From Endotrypanum monterogeii (lineage: Eukaryota; Euglenozoa; Kinetoplastea; Trypanosomatida; Trypanosomatidae), in the NCBI GenBank assembly GCA_000333855.2, contig CM007343.1, positions 568,059 to 632,058 on the forward strand: 64,000 nucleotides of DNA, read 5' to 3'. The notes below the pieces were generated by a model. It was not told the DNA's origin and did no database searches. It was given only the letters and a program-made list of their open reading frames with translations. Positions 42,001-49,615 of the stretch are shown one piece after another; the first letter of the stretch is position 1; every line of letters begins with the position of its first letter. Position numbers and translations under genes: made by a program.

Positions 42001-42387
42001 CATCTCCGTGTACAGCAACAGTGCTGCTCTCTCAGCCGTCAGATGAATGCGTTGCAGAGGCTCTGCGGGCGGTGTATCAGCAGCGGCGGTGGTGCCAGCA
42101 GCGTCGCAGCGGATGAGTACAAGCAAGCCATTGCAGATATGGAAGACATGTCCGATTTTCGCATGTCGTCTACGCTGGTGCCGTTCCGTAAGGTTCCAGG
42201 GAACGCTTGCGATGGCGTTGATGGCAGCACACCACGCCACATTTTGACTGCAGTGGAGCTGTCCGCTGACGGTGTCCCTCGCGGGTGCGTTTCTGTGGAC
42301 TGTGCCATTGGATTCGAGAAAAAGTGGGTGACATCGCAGTGGATGCAGTGGCAAGCACTACAGACGTTTCTCAGCAGAGTCTCATAA
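33046..42387 (+). CDS. REV3: DNA polymerase zeta catalytic subunit Rev3, 3,113 aa
   Basis: A B-family translesion polymerase that extends past DNA lesions in the nucleus. The N-terminus has the Rev3-type strand VLHLFGYVS near residue 37, then about 150 low-complexity residues, then ACLHVHGVYP at 206. The exonuclease-like domain keeps the fold (DPDVLISWDG at 1916) but the Exo I position reads YIE at 1809-1811 instead of DIE, so proofreading should be dead, as in other Rev3 proteins. Polymerase motif A is DFRSLYPS (2315-2322), motif B is K2434 to YG 2441-2442, and motif C is YGDTDS (2488-2493) with D2490 and D2492. The C-terminal metal sites are complete: C2912, C2915, C2975, C2978, and the putative iron-sulfur site C3007, C3010, C3081, C3086. 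A Ser-Pro run comes from a TTCCCC repeat. Length is close to human REV3. ATG 33046 is supported by the conserved N-terminus. Confidence 0.95.
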   Translation: MYMQVVSIEHSLERPRAELGDVVLSPILHRVSARCPVLHLFGYVSIPLAHASAEPATAEVAASVESRHVNFSSPEGQLGGEPGTKVFLNADACTRGDGRRNAQCGDSVAPLASRIGSTCGIVRQNVASPSPRKSMHALGHEGHYSITSTAEATAQPGDSASSSFLFSRTSHADHLAAGGEGPPSTITRRTTRSSTAWRGSYTQRRACLHVHGVYPSLLLPQYDRNVSADQLAAQLETVVLRVLARQGTVVPSQQVVHDARLVRRINVYGYHPRAHIFYEVELIDPELLTRVADILQNSSEVGGRRWQLYNAHYGYHTQFMVRWRVQGVAPFILPTRQCHLRLPTVAELSEGRDVLSASLASLGDAQASCHASRGGDDIVGRELKNEEGDGKQSVFMPAMHSQWRFTRRWRPDELGRFTTAEVELDVSGDDLLRQIVATAKGEASDAEARIRGTRSIVEAADNLSHTRRSIRIYFKECGVADALRVADTITMECQQRAREHLSVAFPREPCSPPTYTTENKIVSEWEEKQLHQQRRYGCVMQIQRSDPTVRWLQHRMLAYMLVRLEADSVVAASHAALATGDGGEASPSKYLTKAGGASSSALPVAPNGSFLGSAAQFPEQHAIRQRLIAEYRKPGYSTGTVSGRGRHHGDTGTRAPRVHKDGCAVISPVLARVPELGVPLTGVDPLYVGCSSESVQLSSPQGQTPLPQLHLVAAMESTVHQTIPSSSQVTSLGRLSPTIHADAVAAPTQDLFAALAHRSTLLLSSEVNPRALSVAEADTPATRRTSVGGQELDEKHYGDLQGECETKADLVGGTAPTSAAAALAVPTATTRSRRESSFSWSSCLSAPSSSSSSPSPSPSPSPSPSPSFTAIPSHAQASPHHGTDCRDADESGDGPCLHFVVPQAREGVQEKRCRAPSASAAVMRTETTQLLTRPSFSGSGRGRIAGKDESSFNALSDAEAEATRPSAAFSQEEGSLLPLESSDGDAAPDELAGAEVDCTPESGRRCASSLSAACPISGLSITRPSFASPCGFAEGDCVAFVRVRAVSSGHLGEVLAVARIAAFLSGEVELQWLLRLSETHLAADERALVRRGSWLRARLPSVERVTNTVNSTTHCHIHTAGDALDAHLGEMLLGNVVDRVLISTLEVGMHTAMMYAAELSTLQHLSTEMDAVPTSPAVDISGIGLAAHETQHTVSSGSRQSGCRGLRDEAVREVQVWRVHCFRDAVAYWNGARPADEPRWLPTGHSRSNHLPTLRVLCRYSYNVEALLLTDISPGAFTQCVRVPPVEDGSEPPSRHCLLRCQKKMGTGKRAAEATMACPPSQGRTSSCRVLYSQPQPLPPLGNSPLHSRRSAAAHQSALVPSFRPSASLGKSNTLPENELSDEGGEDRLLFSSDSISIGSSSWESRGPSQRRDDATMASVKRSSSQNPATRLHCTALEGPPGGRDVPLLSSEAGERPPYTADSLQQPVVRSFCRVVLARMPPADVYIGGIRVPRSVKVFDRIEAYTLMSQGQTRPHQHVASYTAHGNDVSTIDAAAAAASEALNARRPSHFVSVTGGIDCDGEEDQSVDATVGNESCTDASRIKVTAAGAWGQEVEGVGVTSLDSYSEDRESAVPLTSFTVSSSACSQSSSLSVSAVREVTASQRAFLELLKPERNLLAGNVHPVLLQLQGQLGCIADGMPRSFLVSATGRDGVLRSGGVSGELRVYVSAVAWPWYASPGALCNDGALVPHRYERLPSHSTASAHFAGVPHGANSASTAAFAGSTVRDAEHHPQVKIKSHRSAGRVSGLSLCSTEHPHLHLQCTLRVLYIEVLLDRRPGEVLASSSRLLAVGLGQATSDAKSGIAIRLFCLAAADKSSDACAGPCSTAGSCALGSPPLADGGAPPLAGLTEAVQVLSVPDEAALLSRIRDEILAYDPDVLISWDGVKYGLGYLALRYWSVLQRDLALDLSRVLQHHGPQRPCSNIISGSRAAPLDASGDPGGKTDVAACCSSSVPQDRSAETLGAQAQVSGHSRAGCLSPPPASRAVLSVTAGHKDCRTAAARVGVHGVAATAARPPPPSTTSLCASSAALIVDADQDDDDSDEKEDTEASECSKGDRRCGSRATSTRQESQHVPDGVTPLAHRGLRWSRRPPKSPTVPSQYTKQFGANVRVAGRVCTSLGKDIRKDLKMPSYSLPMVHVELLGQPLPYFTDSYLTELFLSSRCPDAPSGGERHTALRYLASRVAAPHRIACKLRWFTKLLEFSQMYGILTHDVLTRGSQFRVEATLLRLAEPLGYAMLSPSLSQVHRQPRIECIPLVMQPKVDLYRHDPVVVLDFRSLYPSIIIAYNLCYSTCLGVVQPHARGRLGVLPRFKQSDATLVELLPDDGVQHSGVVFTPNGAMFVPPSTRVGLLPQMMQAVLDARFEVQAALKHIAVPSEDILMVQRLEEQQLALKMLANVTYGYTAASYTGRMPCVDLAEAIVSLGRQTLERAVALIHSTPAWRAEVVYGDTDSLFVRLAGRTKAEAFRIGQEMADAVTHSNPVPMRLQLEKVLLPCLLLTKKRYAGYMWCTPTQATPMFLAKGIEVVRRDQCPATAQLACQLLRQMFDGAGVAALKQHYLTAVERLQTGTVNPIQCIFRRAVKLDRYRNSDDAHLPLAARSALQQMEKDAMQTPYWGERLPYVVVQSTASLKKISSRVLHPECLLYVDDTTHSLDATYYIVRHINSTLDRMFYVIGISFSRWYQTMPRRRSAYASLIKRTAFMEAQQRQGVRPMDAGGAAPSSCLLDVANTVLSPQSRGVRLGKLTTLMRGLLHHSSVLGLLSAFSRGDASAPTMTMTTAIAPEEISDGDDEENKAMKPSEAEDLDRPSKQEVFDVEQLVTQRSHHASSFLRESVSPSPDNLLRRGQVVSRSGRQKRWRTVTIDSFYPRTLCVVCEEETVGLDDLSRHGAVFMQVGVSGFEAAAGASSLSSSATSCASTASKACTSQPFLLPPVCTRCWSDPLLLHLRVQQQCCSLSRQMNALQRLCGRCISSGGGASSVAADEYKQAIADMEDMSDFRMSSTLVPFRKVPGNACDGVDGSTPRHILTAVELSADGVPRGCVSVDCAIGFEKKWVTSQWMQWQALQTFLSRVS
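35588..35646 (+). repeat. In-frame TTCCCC hexanucleotide repeat
   Basis: About eight TTCCCC units within REV3 encode an alternating Ser-Pro run. Unit length is six, so gain or loss of units keeps the frame. Confidence 0.9.
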
Positions 42388-43197
42388 AAGGCAAGACCAA
42401 CGCAGTTGTGGGTGATCGAAGACACGTATTGCTGCCTTCGCGGGCACGAAGCAACGTATTCCACAGTTCTCCTCCTGCTTTGCATCTTCACCACGAGGCG
42501 CAACTACGATAAGGAACGAGAGCGAGGGAGATACAGGTGGGGGGGGTACATCGGAAAAGGGAAGAGGAGGCACATGTGTCTGCCACGCGAATACATCTAA
42601 CCAGTTCTGCTCAGTCCCTCCGTCTCGGGCTCCCTTGCCTCTTCCCACACTGCGCGTCTTCAAGGCTTCTGCTTGCCAGCGACACATGCTGTGGTTGCTA
42701 TCTCGCCTCTCTGCATGGGAGCGCATGTCTCTGATTAGTGCACGCAGGCAAAACCGCGAAACCGCTCTTCTCCCCTCCCCCGTTCCTGCATTGCTTCTGC
42801 TGAGTGGCCATACGTGTGCCCCTGCACGGGATGGGCACGTCATGTCTATGCTGCCACCTGACGTAATGATTAACCCCCTACCCTGTGTTTCTACTTCTCC
42901 CTTTTGTAACCTCCTCTTGACTTTCACACGACACGGCTCAAATTCTGTCAACGATACACAACAAACTATAGCTGTGCGGATCACTTTTCTATCGCCCAGA
43001 AGGTCGCACCGCCTCACACTGGAGTACACAAGTGCGAGGCTTATTGCAGGTTTTTCCTACGAAGCTGATGACAGTCCACGAGCATGCTTCGATTACATAC
43101 ACATAATGGGTGGTGTGTCACGCGCAGGAATGCCAAATCCTGTGCACATAGTGCCTGCACCTGCTCCTCGTGGTTGTCAATGCTATGCTCCTCTGCG
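42388..43197. other. Intergenic, 0.8 kb
   Basis: No supported gene. Frames of 215 codons (minus strand) and 219 codons (plus strand) span parts of it, but their composition is non-coding and they overlap neighbours. A T/C tract at about 42887-42930 precedes AG at 42969-42970. Several ATGs lie between there and the next gene, including a short frame from 43068 that ends at 43106. Confidence 0.55.
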
Positions 43198-45414
43198 ATG
43201 CGTTCACCGAGCGGTGCTTTGCTATTGCGATCCGTCTCCGGGCTCCGTCGCACTAGCACAGGTTGCTGCATTTCAACCGGCGTCGCTGCGCTGAAAGAAT
43301 CGGTACGAGGTTCCCAGATCAAAGCCGACATCAGCGCCGCGAGCGCCAGCGACGTCGTCTCGTGCGACTCGGTCCCCTTCCTCTCGGCGCTCCTGGAGCC
43401 AGCAGAAACGGTCCCACTAGAGGACACGACGCGCACCTATGCGACCATGGACGTCGTCGAGCGGTGTGACGTGTACGACCCGAGCCTGCCGAATGCGACG
43501 TCCCCGCTGGAGCTTGGGGAGGGAAATACTGCGCCACAGACCGCCTCGGATGACGAGAACGTCGGCTGCACCCCATCTGTATCTGCGTATCCGCTACGTA
43601 CTGCACATGCCCAAGGGCGACTCTGGTCACATTTTTTGGGTGCGCAAGCGGCAGTGGGGAGCCGGAGCGATGCCCCCGCTGAGCCGCCGGCATGGTTTGC
43701 ACAGTTGTGCCGAGATTTGTATTTCCGTACTGATAGCACTGCAGCAGATCAACAAGTGGCCGATAGCCTGGACACAGTCGCACAGGCAAGCGATCCATTG
43801 GCTGACCAAGTGGCGTCTGCGGCGATGAAGGGTACCGGCAGCCGCCGCGAGATCGCGGGGTTGACGCCGTCGCTGCTGGTGGGAAGCACCTCTCCTGCAA
43901 CCCCGACTCAGCGTGCTGATAGCTCAGTGGAAGTGGACCCATACATTTGGCTGCCTTTCGACTTACTTGATGTGAAGGACTACAACGTGGGCCCATACCA
44001 GTTTCCGGCCACGTCAACATACACGGTGGAACAGAGGGAGAAGCTGTGCCTTGGTCAGCCACACAGAGAGTACGTGCACTTCTGTAATACGTACTGCTTC
44101 CCGGAGCGGTGGCAAATCCCGACCTCGATGGGCACGCGGCCAGCGCGACTGCTGGTCGATCCGTCTTGCCCCACACCAGTCATTTTCCTGCAGCTGTCCC
44201 CGGACTTCCCTCCTGCGATGTGGCTGCCCATGAAGCCCTCTGTGGCCGCCATCCGCAGTGTGCTTTCCAGCTTTGCGACTCAAGCATTTTGTCACCGTGA
44301 GGAGCACCACACCACCTTCGCGCACCGTTACGAGACAGCCAAGCGGGTCATGGAGCTGCAACAGCTACCCATCACACACGAGGGTGATGTGCTCCGCTTC
44401 TCAGCCTATGAAGCACGGAACACCCCGTACCTTGATGCTCCGCTGTATGAGTACCCGAACCAGCAGGAGTTTTTCTTGGGCGAGTACGACGACCCTGAAC
44501 GACTGCTTGAGCGCTTTGACCTCTGTCCGTTCCTCTTCGCTATTTCACATCTCCGCACCGTAACCGACCTACATGCCGAGCGCATGACACCGACGATAGA
44601 GGGCGCCGGTGTAGCACCCTCCCTGTTCCGTTGCATCTTCTCCAAGGCGCTGCTTCAGGTGTCTGTGCACCTCTCGGCGGAGGTAAAACTCCCACCGCAG
44701 GACCCAGAGGCCTTTCACTTTATGTGGAAGGACTCCCAGGTGGCCCCAAAGCTGAGGATTCCCGTCTTCGCGCGTGTGTTGTGGCCAGACAACCGCAGTC
44801 TCTGTGGTGGCGGCCGTCTGGTGCAGCGTTTTAACCGTTGTTTTAAGACCGAGTTCGCCTCGGACATGCCGGTGGATGCGGTCCTCAGTCTCTACTACGT
44901 CATGCAGTGGGCGCAGCGGGCGCGTGATCTACTGGGGGTGAGGGGGATGCGGCAGCGCGTGGCAGAGCTGGAGGCGGCAGCGCATCTTCCCGAGCCGGCG
45001 AAGCTCTACCCCGGTACGCGCGAGATCCCCAACCCAGAGTACACAACACAGGAGCGGCTGGGGATGCACATCCAGTACTTGAGTCACCTGGGCGATCCGC
45101 AGGTTCTGGATACCATATTGGCGCTTTTGCCGTCGGCGTCCGCCCCTGTTCGGATGGGTTGCGCCAAGGCTGCGTTGATCGCTGGGGACCGCGAACTCTT
45201 CCGCCATATCGTCTCGAGCGAGCCTCCGGGCCGCATGCAGCACTACATGACGAAGCTCGTCGTCAAGCGCAAAACGCGTGATCTCGTCGACCCAGAGCCG
45301 AGGCTGCTGGAGGATCAGTACGAGTTTGCTGCACCACTGTGGACGAAGCGGGGGACGCGTCTTGACCGCAACACGCTGGAAGGCGCAGTGGATGCGGCAC
45401 GGTTGTTGCGGTAG
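43198..45414 (+). CDS. Hypothetical protein, probable mitochondrial, 738 aa
   Basis: I do not recognise this protein. The frame is open from 43084, giving 776 residues from the first ATG. From ATG 43198 the protein begins with a Ser/Arg/Leu-rich, acid-free stretch (MRSPSGALLLRSVSGLRR) that is a good mitochondrial presequence, whereas the 38 residues before it look non-coding, so I favour 43198. Residues about 50-230 are low-complexity. The remainder (from about 43945) is well ordered and rich in aromatic residues and Pro, with many conserved-looking WLPF, YQFP and WPDN type segments. The C-terminal 130 residues are helical and Ala-rich and could be a repeat-type helical domain. No catalytic motif is seen. 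Candidate roles such as mitoribosome or RNA-processing factor are guesses only. Confidence 0.78.
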   Translation: MRSPSGALLLRSVSGLRRTSTGCCISTGVAALKESVRGSQIKADISAASASDVVSCDSVPFLSALLEPAETVPLEDTTRTYATMDVVERCDVYDPSLPNATSPLELGEGNTAPQTASDDENVGCTPSVSAYPLRTAHAQGRLWSHFLGAQAAVGSRSDAPAEPPAWFAQLCRDLYFRTDSTAADQQVADSLDTVAQASDPLADQVASAAMKGTGSRREIAGLTPSLLVGSTSPATPTQRADSSVEVDPYIWLPFDLLDVKDYNVGPYQFPATSTYTVEQREKLCLGQPHREYVHFCNTYCFPERWQIPTSMGTRPARLLVDPSCPTPVIFLQLSPDFPPAMWLPMKPSVAAIRSVLSSFATQAFCHREEHHTTFAHRYETAKRVMELQQLPITHEGDVLRFSAYEARNTPYLDAPLYEYPNQQEFFLGEYDDPERLLERFDLCPFLFAISHLRTVTDLHAERMTPTIEGAGVAPSLFRCIFSKALLQVSVHLSAEVKLPPQDPEAFHFMWKDSQVAPKLRIPVFARVLWPDNRSLCGGGRLVQRFNRCFKTEFASDMPVDAVLSLYYVMQWAQRARDLLGVRGMRQRVAELEAAAHLPEPAKLYPGTREIPNPEYTTQERLGMHIQYLSHLGDPQVLDTILALLPSASAPVRMGCAKAALIAGDRELFRHIVSSEPPGRMQHYMTKLVVKRKTRDLVDPEPRLLEDQYEFAAPLWTKRGTRLDRNTLEGAVDAARLLR

Positions 45415-46224
45415 TCGGACCCCTCCTCAAGTGTCACGACCATCACACGCAGGGGACCAATGCCATCATCACAAGGAACAAGAGTGCGACGTAGTTCTAA
45501 ATACCTAAACGTGGTCACACACACACACACACACAGACACACATTCCATGTCTGTAAGAAGGAGGATGTGTGCTGAGAGTCAGCAAGGCGGCGAGAAGGG
45601 CCGGTGGCTGCAGCTGCAAAGCTACGGACGTCGACTGTTGGTCTGTACACCGTAGACAACATGTCTCAAATCTATCCCTGTCGTTATTTTGTAACCTTCC
45701 ACTCGACACATGTGCACGTGTATGCATGTGTATGGCTGTGTTTATCCACGTGCTCTTCTCGTTCTCGAACCCTCCGCCTCACCCCTCCCCTCTTCTCTGT
45801 GCGCACCGTTGATGTGAAATGTGCACGTACTCCATTGCCTGCCGCAGCATCCTAAGATTGTGTCCTCGGTTCACGAGGAAGCTGTGATACCGACAAGTCT
45901 ACGAGACCGGCGTACCCAGTGCGCTGCAGCTCCTTCTCTGTTGTCTTCCCTTTCGTTCGATTCGATCTAAAACAATATATATATATATTTTTTTAAATAT
46001 TTATATTTATATATAAACCTGAGGAACCTTCCCTTCATCTTCCACTACCAAATCTCATCACGAGCGCTGTGAGCCTGCGCAAGGGAAGGGACGCCGTCTT
46101 ACTGAAAAATTCATCGCCCCCTCTCCCTCCTCCTCCTTTTTTTTTTTTTTAGCTCTCTTCTGCTTTACCTTGCCAGTGCACTATTCTGTGTCTATCAGCT
46201 CTTTTTTTCTGGGGAGGGTCTCAG
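45415..46224. other. Intergenic, 0.8 kb
   Basis: No supported gene. (CA)n lies at 45517-45543 and an AT block at 45973-46018. A T/C tract at about 46110-46150 ends at AG 46151-46152, a strong candidate acceptor for the Elp3-like gene. A further AG lies directly before its ATG. Confidence 0.65.
46110..46152 (+). promoter_or_regulatory. Trans-splice acceptor for Elp3-like gene
   Basis: C/T tract followed by about 14 T and AG at 46151-46152. The first ATG downstream is 46225. Confidence 0.6.
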
Positions 46225-48321
46225 ATGTCAAACGACGCCGCCATCGACGAGGTAGGCCGAAAGCGCAGTCGGGATGAGGAGTCGCCTCCTTGCCCCGCTC
46301 CTTGTCCAGCAACTCCCCCCCCTTCATGCGACACATCACGCAACGCTGAGCCGACAGTCAATGGTAGTGATGTTCAGGGTGCATCGACACCGCCTCCAAA
46401 GGAGAGCAGCAGCGCTTCAACATTGCACACCAGTGCGAAGGAGGCTCGCTTTGAGGGCCGCTGTATGCCGTCGTCCTTCCACTCGCTTCTTGGAGATTAC
46501 GAGGTACCTGATGAGGCGAAGGATGTGGAGGACCTCGTTGGTGGCCACGAGGACTTCAGCGACCTCCCCGAGGCTCGCCGCGAAGCTCTTCTGCAGTCGG
46601 TGCGCACGTTGGTGAAGAAGGCTGCCGGGGCGGGCTCAGCCAGCCAGCTGGAGCATCTGCGGGTGAAGGCGTCACGCCTGCACGGCTTCAAGGATACGGC
46701 GCGCAAGTCAGAGCTGACGGCTGCGTACAGGCAACTCGTTCGTGAGGGCTCCATCGCTGAGAATGCGGTCGTCGAAGAACTTCTTATTCGAAAAAAAGGG
46801 AAGTCGCACAGTGGAGTGCTTGTGGTGACTGTGTTCATGGGTCCCGGCGAGTTCAGCTGCCCCAAAGACTGTCACTACTGCCCTAACCAACCCGGTATTG
46901 CCCGCAGCTACTTGCTCAAGGAGCCTGGCGTGTTGCGTGGCTTCCGCAACGGTTGGGACCCCATCAGTCAGTTTTACGACCGTGCCAGTGCACTGGAGAA
47001 CAACGGACACGTCGTGGACAAGATCGAGCTCATCATCCTCGGTGGCACCTTTTCTTTTTATCCTCAGCGCTACGTTGAGGAGTTCATGACGGCGTCTTAC
47101 TTCGCTGCGAACACGTACTACGACTCGGCACCACTGCGGCCGATGCGCAGCTTGGCGGAGGAGTTGACGCTAAACGAGGACGCGCGATGCCGCATCATCG
47201 GCATCACAGTAGAAACGCGACCTGACTACATCAACGCACGCGAGCTACGCCGCTTCCGATCCTTGGGCGTAACACGCGTGCAGCTCGGCATCCAGCACCT
47301 AGATGACACTATTTTGGACCTGATCAACCGTGACTGCCCCACGGCGAAGACGGTGATCGCGATCCAGCGGCTGCTAGATGCTGGCTTCAAGGTGGACGCC
47401 CACTGGATGCCAGACCTTCCCGGGAGCAGCTTCCAGAAGGACATGGAGCTGTTTGAGACTCTTTTCTCCCCTGAGAATGAGTCCTTCCAGGTAGATCAAT
47501 GGAAGGTGTACCCCACTGCCACTGTGCCTTTCACTAAAATAAGCGAGTGGTACGAGCGGGGAAAGTACAAACCATACGCGGAGCTGGAGAACGGTGCCTA
47601 CATGGTGAAGCTGTTGGTATACATCATGGAAAATTGCCCCTACCGTATTCGACTCAACCGAATTATCCGCGATATCCCGACCACATACATCATGGGTGGA
47701 GAGAAGCGGTGCAACCTGCGCCAAGTGATCGAGGCAGAGATGCGCGCGCGCAATATCCGATGCAAAGATATCCGTGAGCGTGAATGCAAGGGTAGCCCCA
47801 TCGATAGGGCGAACACGCACCTCTTCACCGACGAGTTCCGCGCCAGCGAGGGGACGGAGTTTTACCTCTCTGTAGAGAATGGCGATCGTACTCAGCTGTA
47901 TGGCCATCTTCGTCTGCGACTGCGTGACGACTCCGAGGGAGAGGAGAGGAATATCCTCCCGATTCTCCGGGGCTGTGCTCTTATTCGCGAGTTGCACACG
48001 TACGGCAAGCTGATTGCGGTCAGTCAGCACAACACAGGTAACGAAACACAGCACGTTGGCGTGGGCACGCAGCTCATGCGTGAGGCTGAGCGTATCGCCA
48101 AGGAGCGCGGCTTCCATCGCATCGCCGTCATCGCCGGCGTTGGAGTGCGTCGTTACTATGAAAAACTCGGCTACCGGCTTGAGGAGACGTATATGCTCAA
48201 GTTGCTTGACGATCAGGCGGCTCTCATCACAGAGGAGCAGGTGACGCAGGACGACGACAATGAGAACTCATCTTACAAGAGCTTCGTAAAATCTGTCAAG
48301 TCCTTTTTCGGGTTCCGGTAG
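46225..48321 (+). CDS. ELP3: Elp3-like radical SAM/acetyltransferase, 698 aa
   Basis: Elp3 proteins use a radical-SAM centre and an acetyl-CoA-binding GNAT domain to modify wobble uridines of tRNA as part of Elongator; older work calls them histone acetyltransferases. The iron-sulfur motif is FSCPKDCHYCPNQPG, with C212, C216 and C219 spaced CxxxCxxC. The radical-SAM core continues with LGGTFSFYP, ETRPDY and HWMPDLPG. The GNAT domain holds an acetyl-CoA loop HVGVGTQLM at 610-618 and ends with GVGVRRYYEKLGY. The first 110 or so residues are a low-complexity extension, and about 35 residues follow the GNAT domain, ending in a basic/aromatic amphipathic tail. Usual family length is about 550. The cysteine spacing and CPNQP differ from the canonical Elp3 CPH...C-x-YCPGGP, so this is likely a divergent paralogue rather than the Elongator subunit itself. 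ATG 46225 is the first after a strong acceptor. Confidence 0.9.
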   Translation: MSNDAAIDEVGRKRSRDEESPPCPAPCPATPPPSCDTSRNAEPTVNGSDVQGASTPPPKESSSASTLHTSAKEARFEGRCMPSSFHSLLGDYEVPDEAKDVEDLVGGHEDFSDLPEARREALLQSVRTLVKKAAGAGSASQLEHLRVKASRLHGFKDTARKSELTAAYRQLVREGSIAENAVVEELLIRKKGKSHSGVLVVTVFMGPGEFSCPKDCHYCPNQPGIARSYLLKEPGVLRGFRNGWDPISQFYDRASALENNGHVVDKIELIILGGTFSFYPQRYVEEFMTASYFAANTYYDSAPLRPMRSLAEELTLNEDARCRIIGITVETRPDYINARELRRFRSLGVTRVQLGIQHLDDTILDLINRDCPTAKTVIAIQRLLDAGFKVDAHWMPDLPGSSFQKDMELFETLFSPENESFQVDQWKVYPTATVPFTKISEWYERGKYKPYAELENGAYMVKLLVYIMENCPYRIRLNRIIRDIPTTYIMGGEKRCNLRQVIEAEMRARNIRCKDIRERECKGSPIDRANTHLFTDEFRASEGTEFYLSVENGDRTQLYGHLRLRLRDDSEGEERNILPILRGCALIRELHTYGKLIAVSQHNTGNETQHVGVGTQLMREAERIAKERGFHRIAVIAGVGVRRYYEKLGYRLEETYMLKLLDDQAALITEEQVTQDDDNENSSYKSFVKSVKSFFGFR

Positions 48322-49615
48322 ATCACACTCAAGAAGGGCCCCGACTAGCCACGGGCAGGCGGGTCGGGTGAGCTAGGGAAAGCAGCAGTCGACGCCAGAA
48401 AACCTCTTGGCGCCATCCCCTTCCTCTGTGACTACCAGCCTCACCATCCGCTACTGATAGCGAGGGCTCACTTGCCTTTCATTCTGACGAGCATCTCTGC
48501 AACTGTGCTATCTTGTTTCCCGCTTTGAGTGATATGGATTCAAACCTTGTTCGCAGATGAGTTCCCCCCGTACGCACCGTGCTGCTCAGTGGGACTTCAC
48601 ATCTCCGCTTTACATTGAAGGAGGGAAAGGAGGAGGGGGGGGGAGGCGTGTCTCTGGCATGCAAGTTGGGGCGACATCGACAAATGTCTTCCTTTGCTCT
48701 TTTTCCTTCTCTCTGAGTCATATATATAAATATATGTTCAGCGATCACTTCGTTGACATCGATTAACAGGCCGTGGTGTTGCGAACAAAGAGGTCGTCTA
48801 TCTCCCCATCTCTCCTTCTCATAATAGTAGGCACTGTGACACAGTGCGGATGAGGCGCTCATTCGTTCTACATTCCCTATTTCGCTTCCTTCTTTCGCGC
48901 TGCTGTAGCTTCCCACGATCTTGTGCAGAGAGTATGGGTTCGTGTGTACAGTGTATGCAAATGCACAGCTACAGCGACGCGTGCGGCGGTGCATACAGGC
49001 GTTGTGGCACGTTCGCTTGCTTCACTTGCCTTCTGCTCCTTCCTCTGAAATTCTTCTGTATTCACCTGGATAGGAGAGGGGAGGGTGCATGATGGGTCGA
49101 CCTCGTTGGCCACCTGTTTGATACAGTGTGCACGGAGAGGAGATGGGGGCTTTGGTGCGTACGGGCAATCGCCCAGGTGTTTACTTTGGTACGTGTAAAT
49201 TACATAAAAAAAGAAATTCGATTTTTATTCTCTTTCATGCCCCCCCCCCCCCCCACACACACACACACGCACATACACAACTTCCGTTTATGCGATTGCT
49301 GCACTTCGTTGGGGTCGTGATGTAGGGGGAATAGGGAGGAAAAGAGGCTTTGGTCACGGCCTTGGCAGGCATCACCCACAGTGTATCTACGCGCGAGCAC
49401 GCACACACACACACACACACACACACTATTTTCTCCCCTTCTCGATTCGTTTTTTTTTTTTTTTGTTGTCGCCACTGTCTTCCCTCACCCCCGTCGCACG
49501 GTGCTCGTATCACACACTGAGCATCTTCTCCCCACTGATGTGGACAGAGAAGGAAAACACATTCATACTTACTCATACATCCCCGGAAGGTGCGAGCCGC
49601 TACCTCGCTAACAGA
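48322..49615. other. Intergenic, 1.3 kb
   Basis: No supported gene. A short AT tract lies at 48718-48735, a C-run followed by (CA)n at 49240-49275 and another (CA)n at 49399-49428. A T-run at 49450-49464 and a T/C stretch to about 49500 precede AG at 49520-49521, a candidate acceptor for the next gene. Confidence 0.6.

Noticed and set aside
42382..43294. Frames of 215 codons (minus, 42382-43029) and 219 codons (plus, 42635-43294)
   Set aside because: They overlap each other and the ends of flanking real genes, lack domain-like sequence and have non-coding composition. They fall in a spacer with splice signals.
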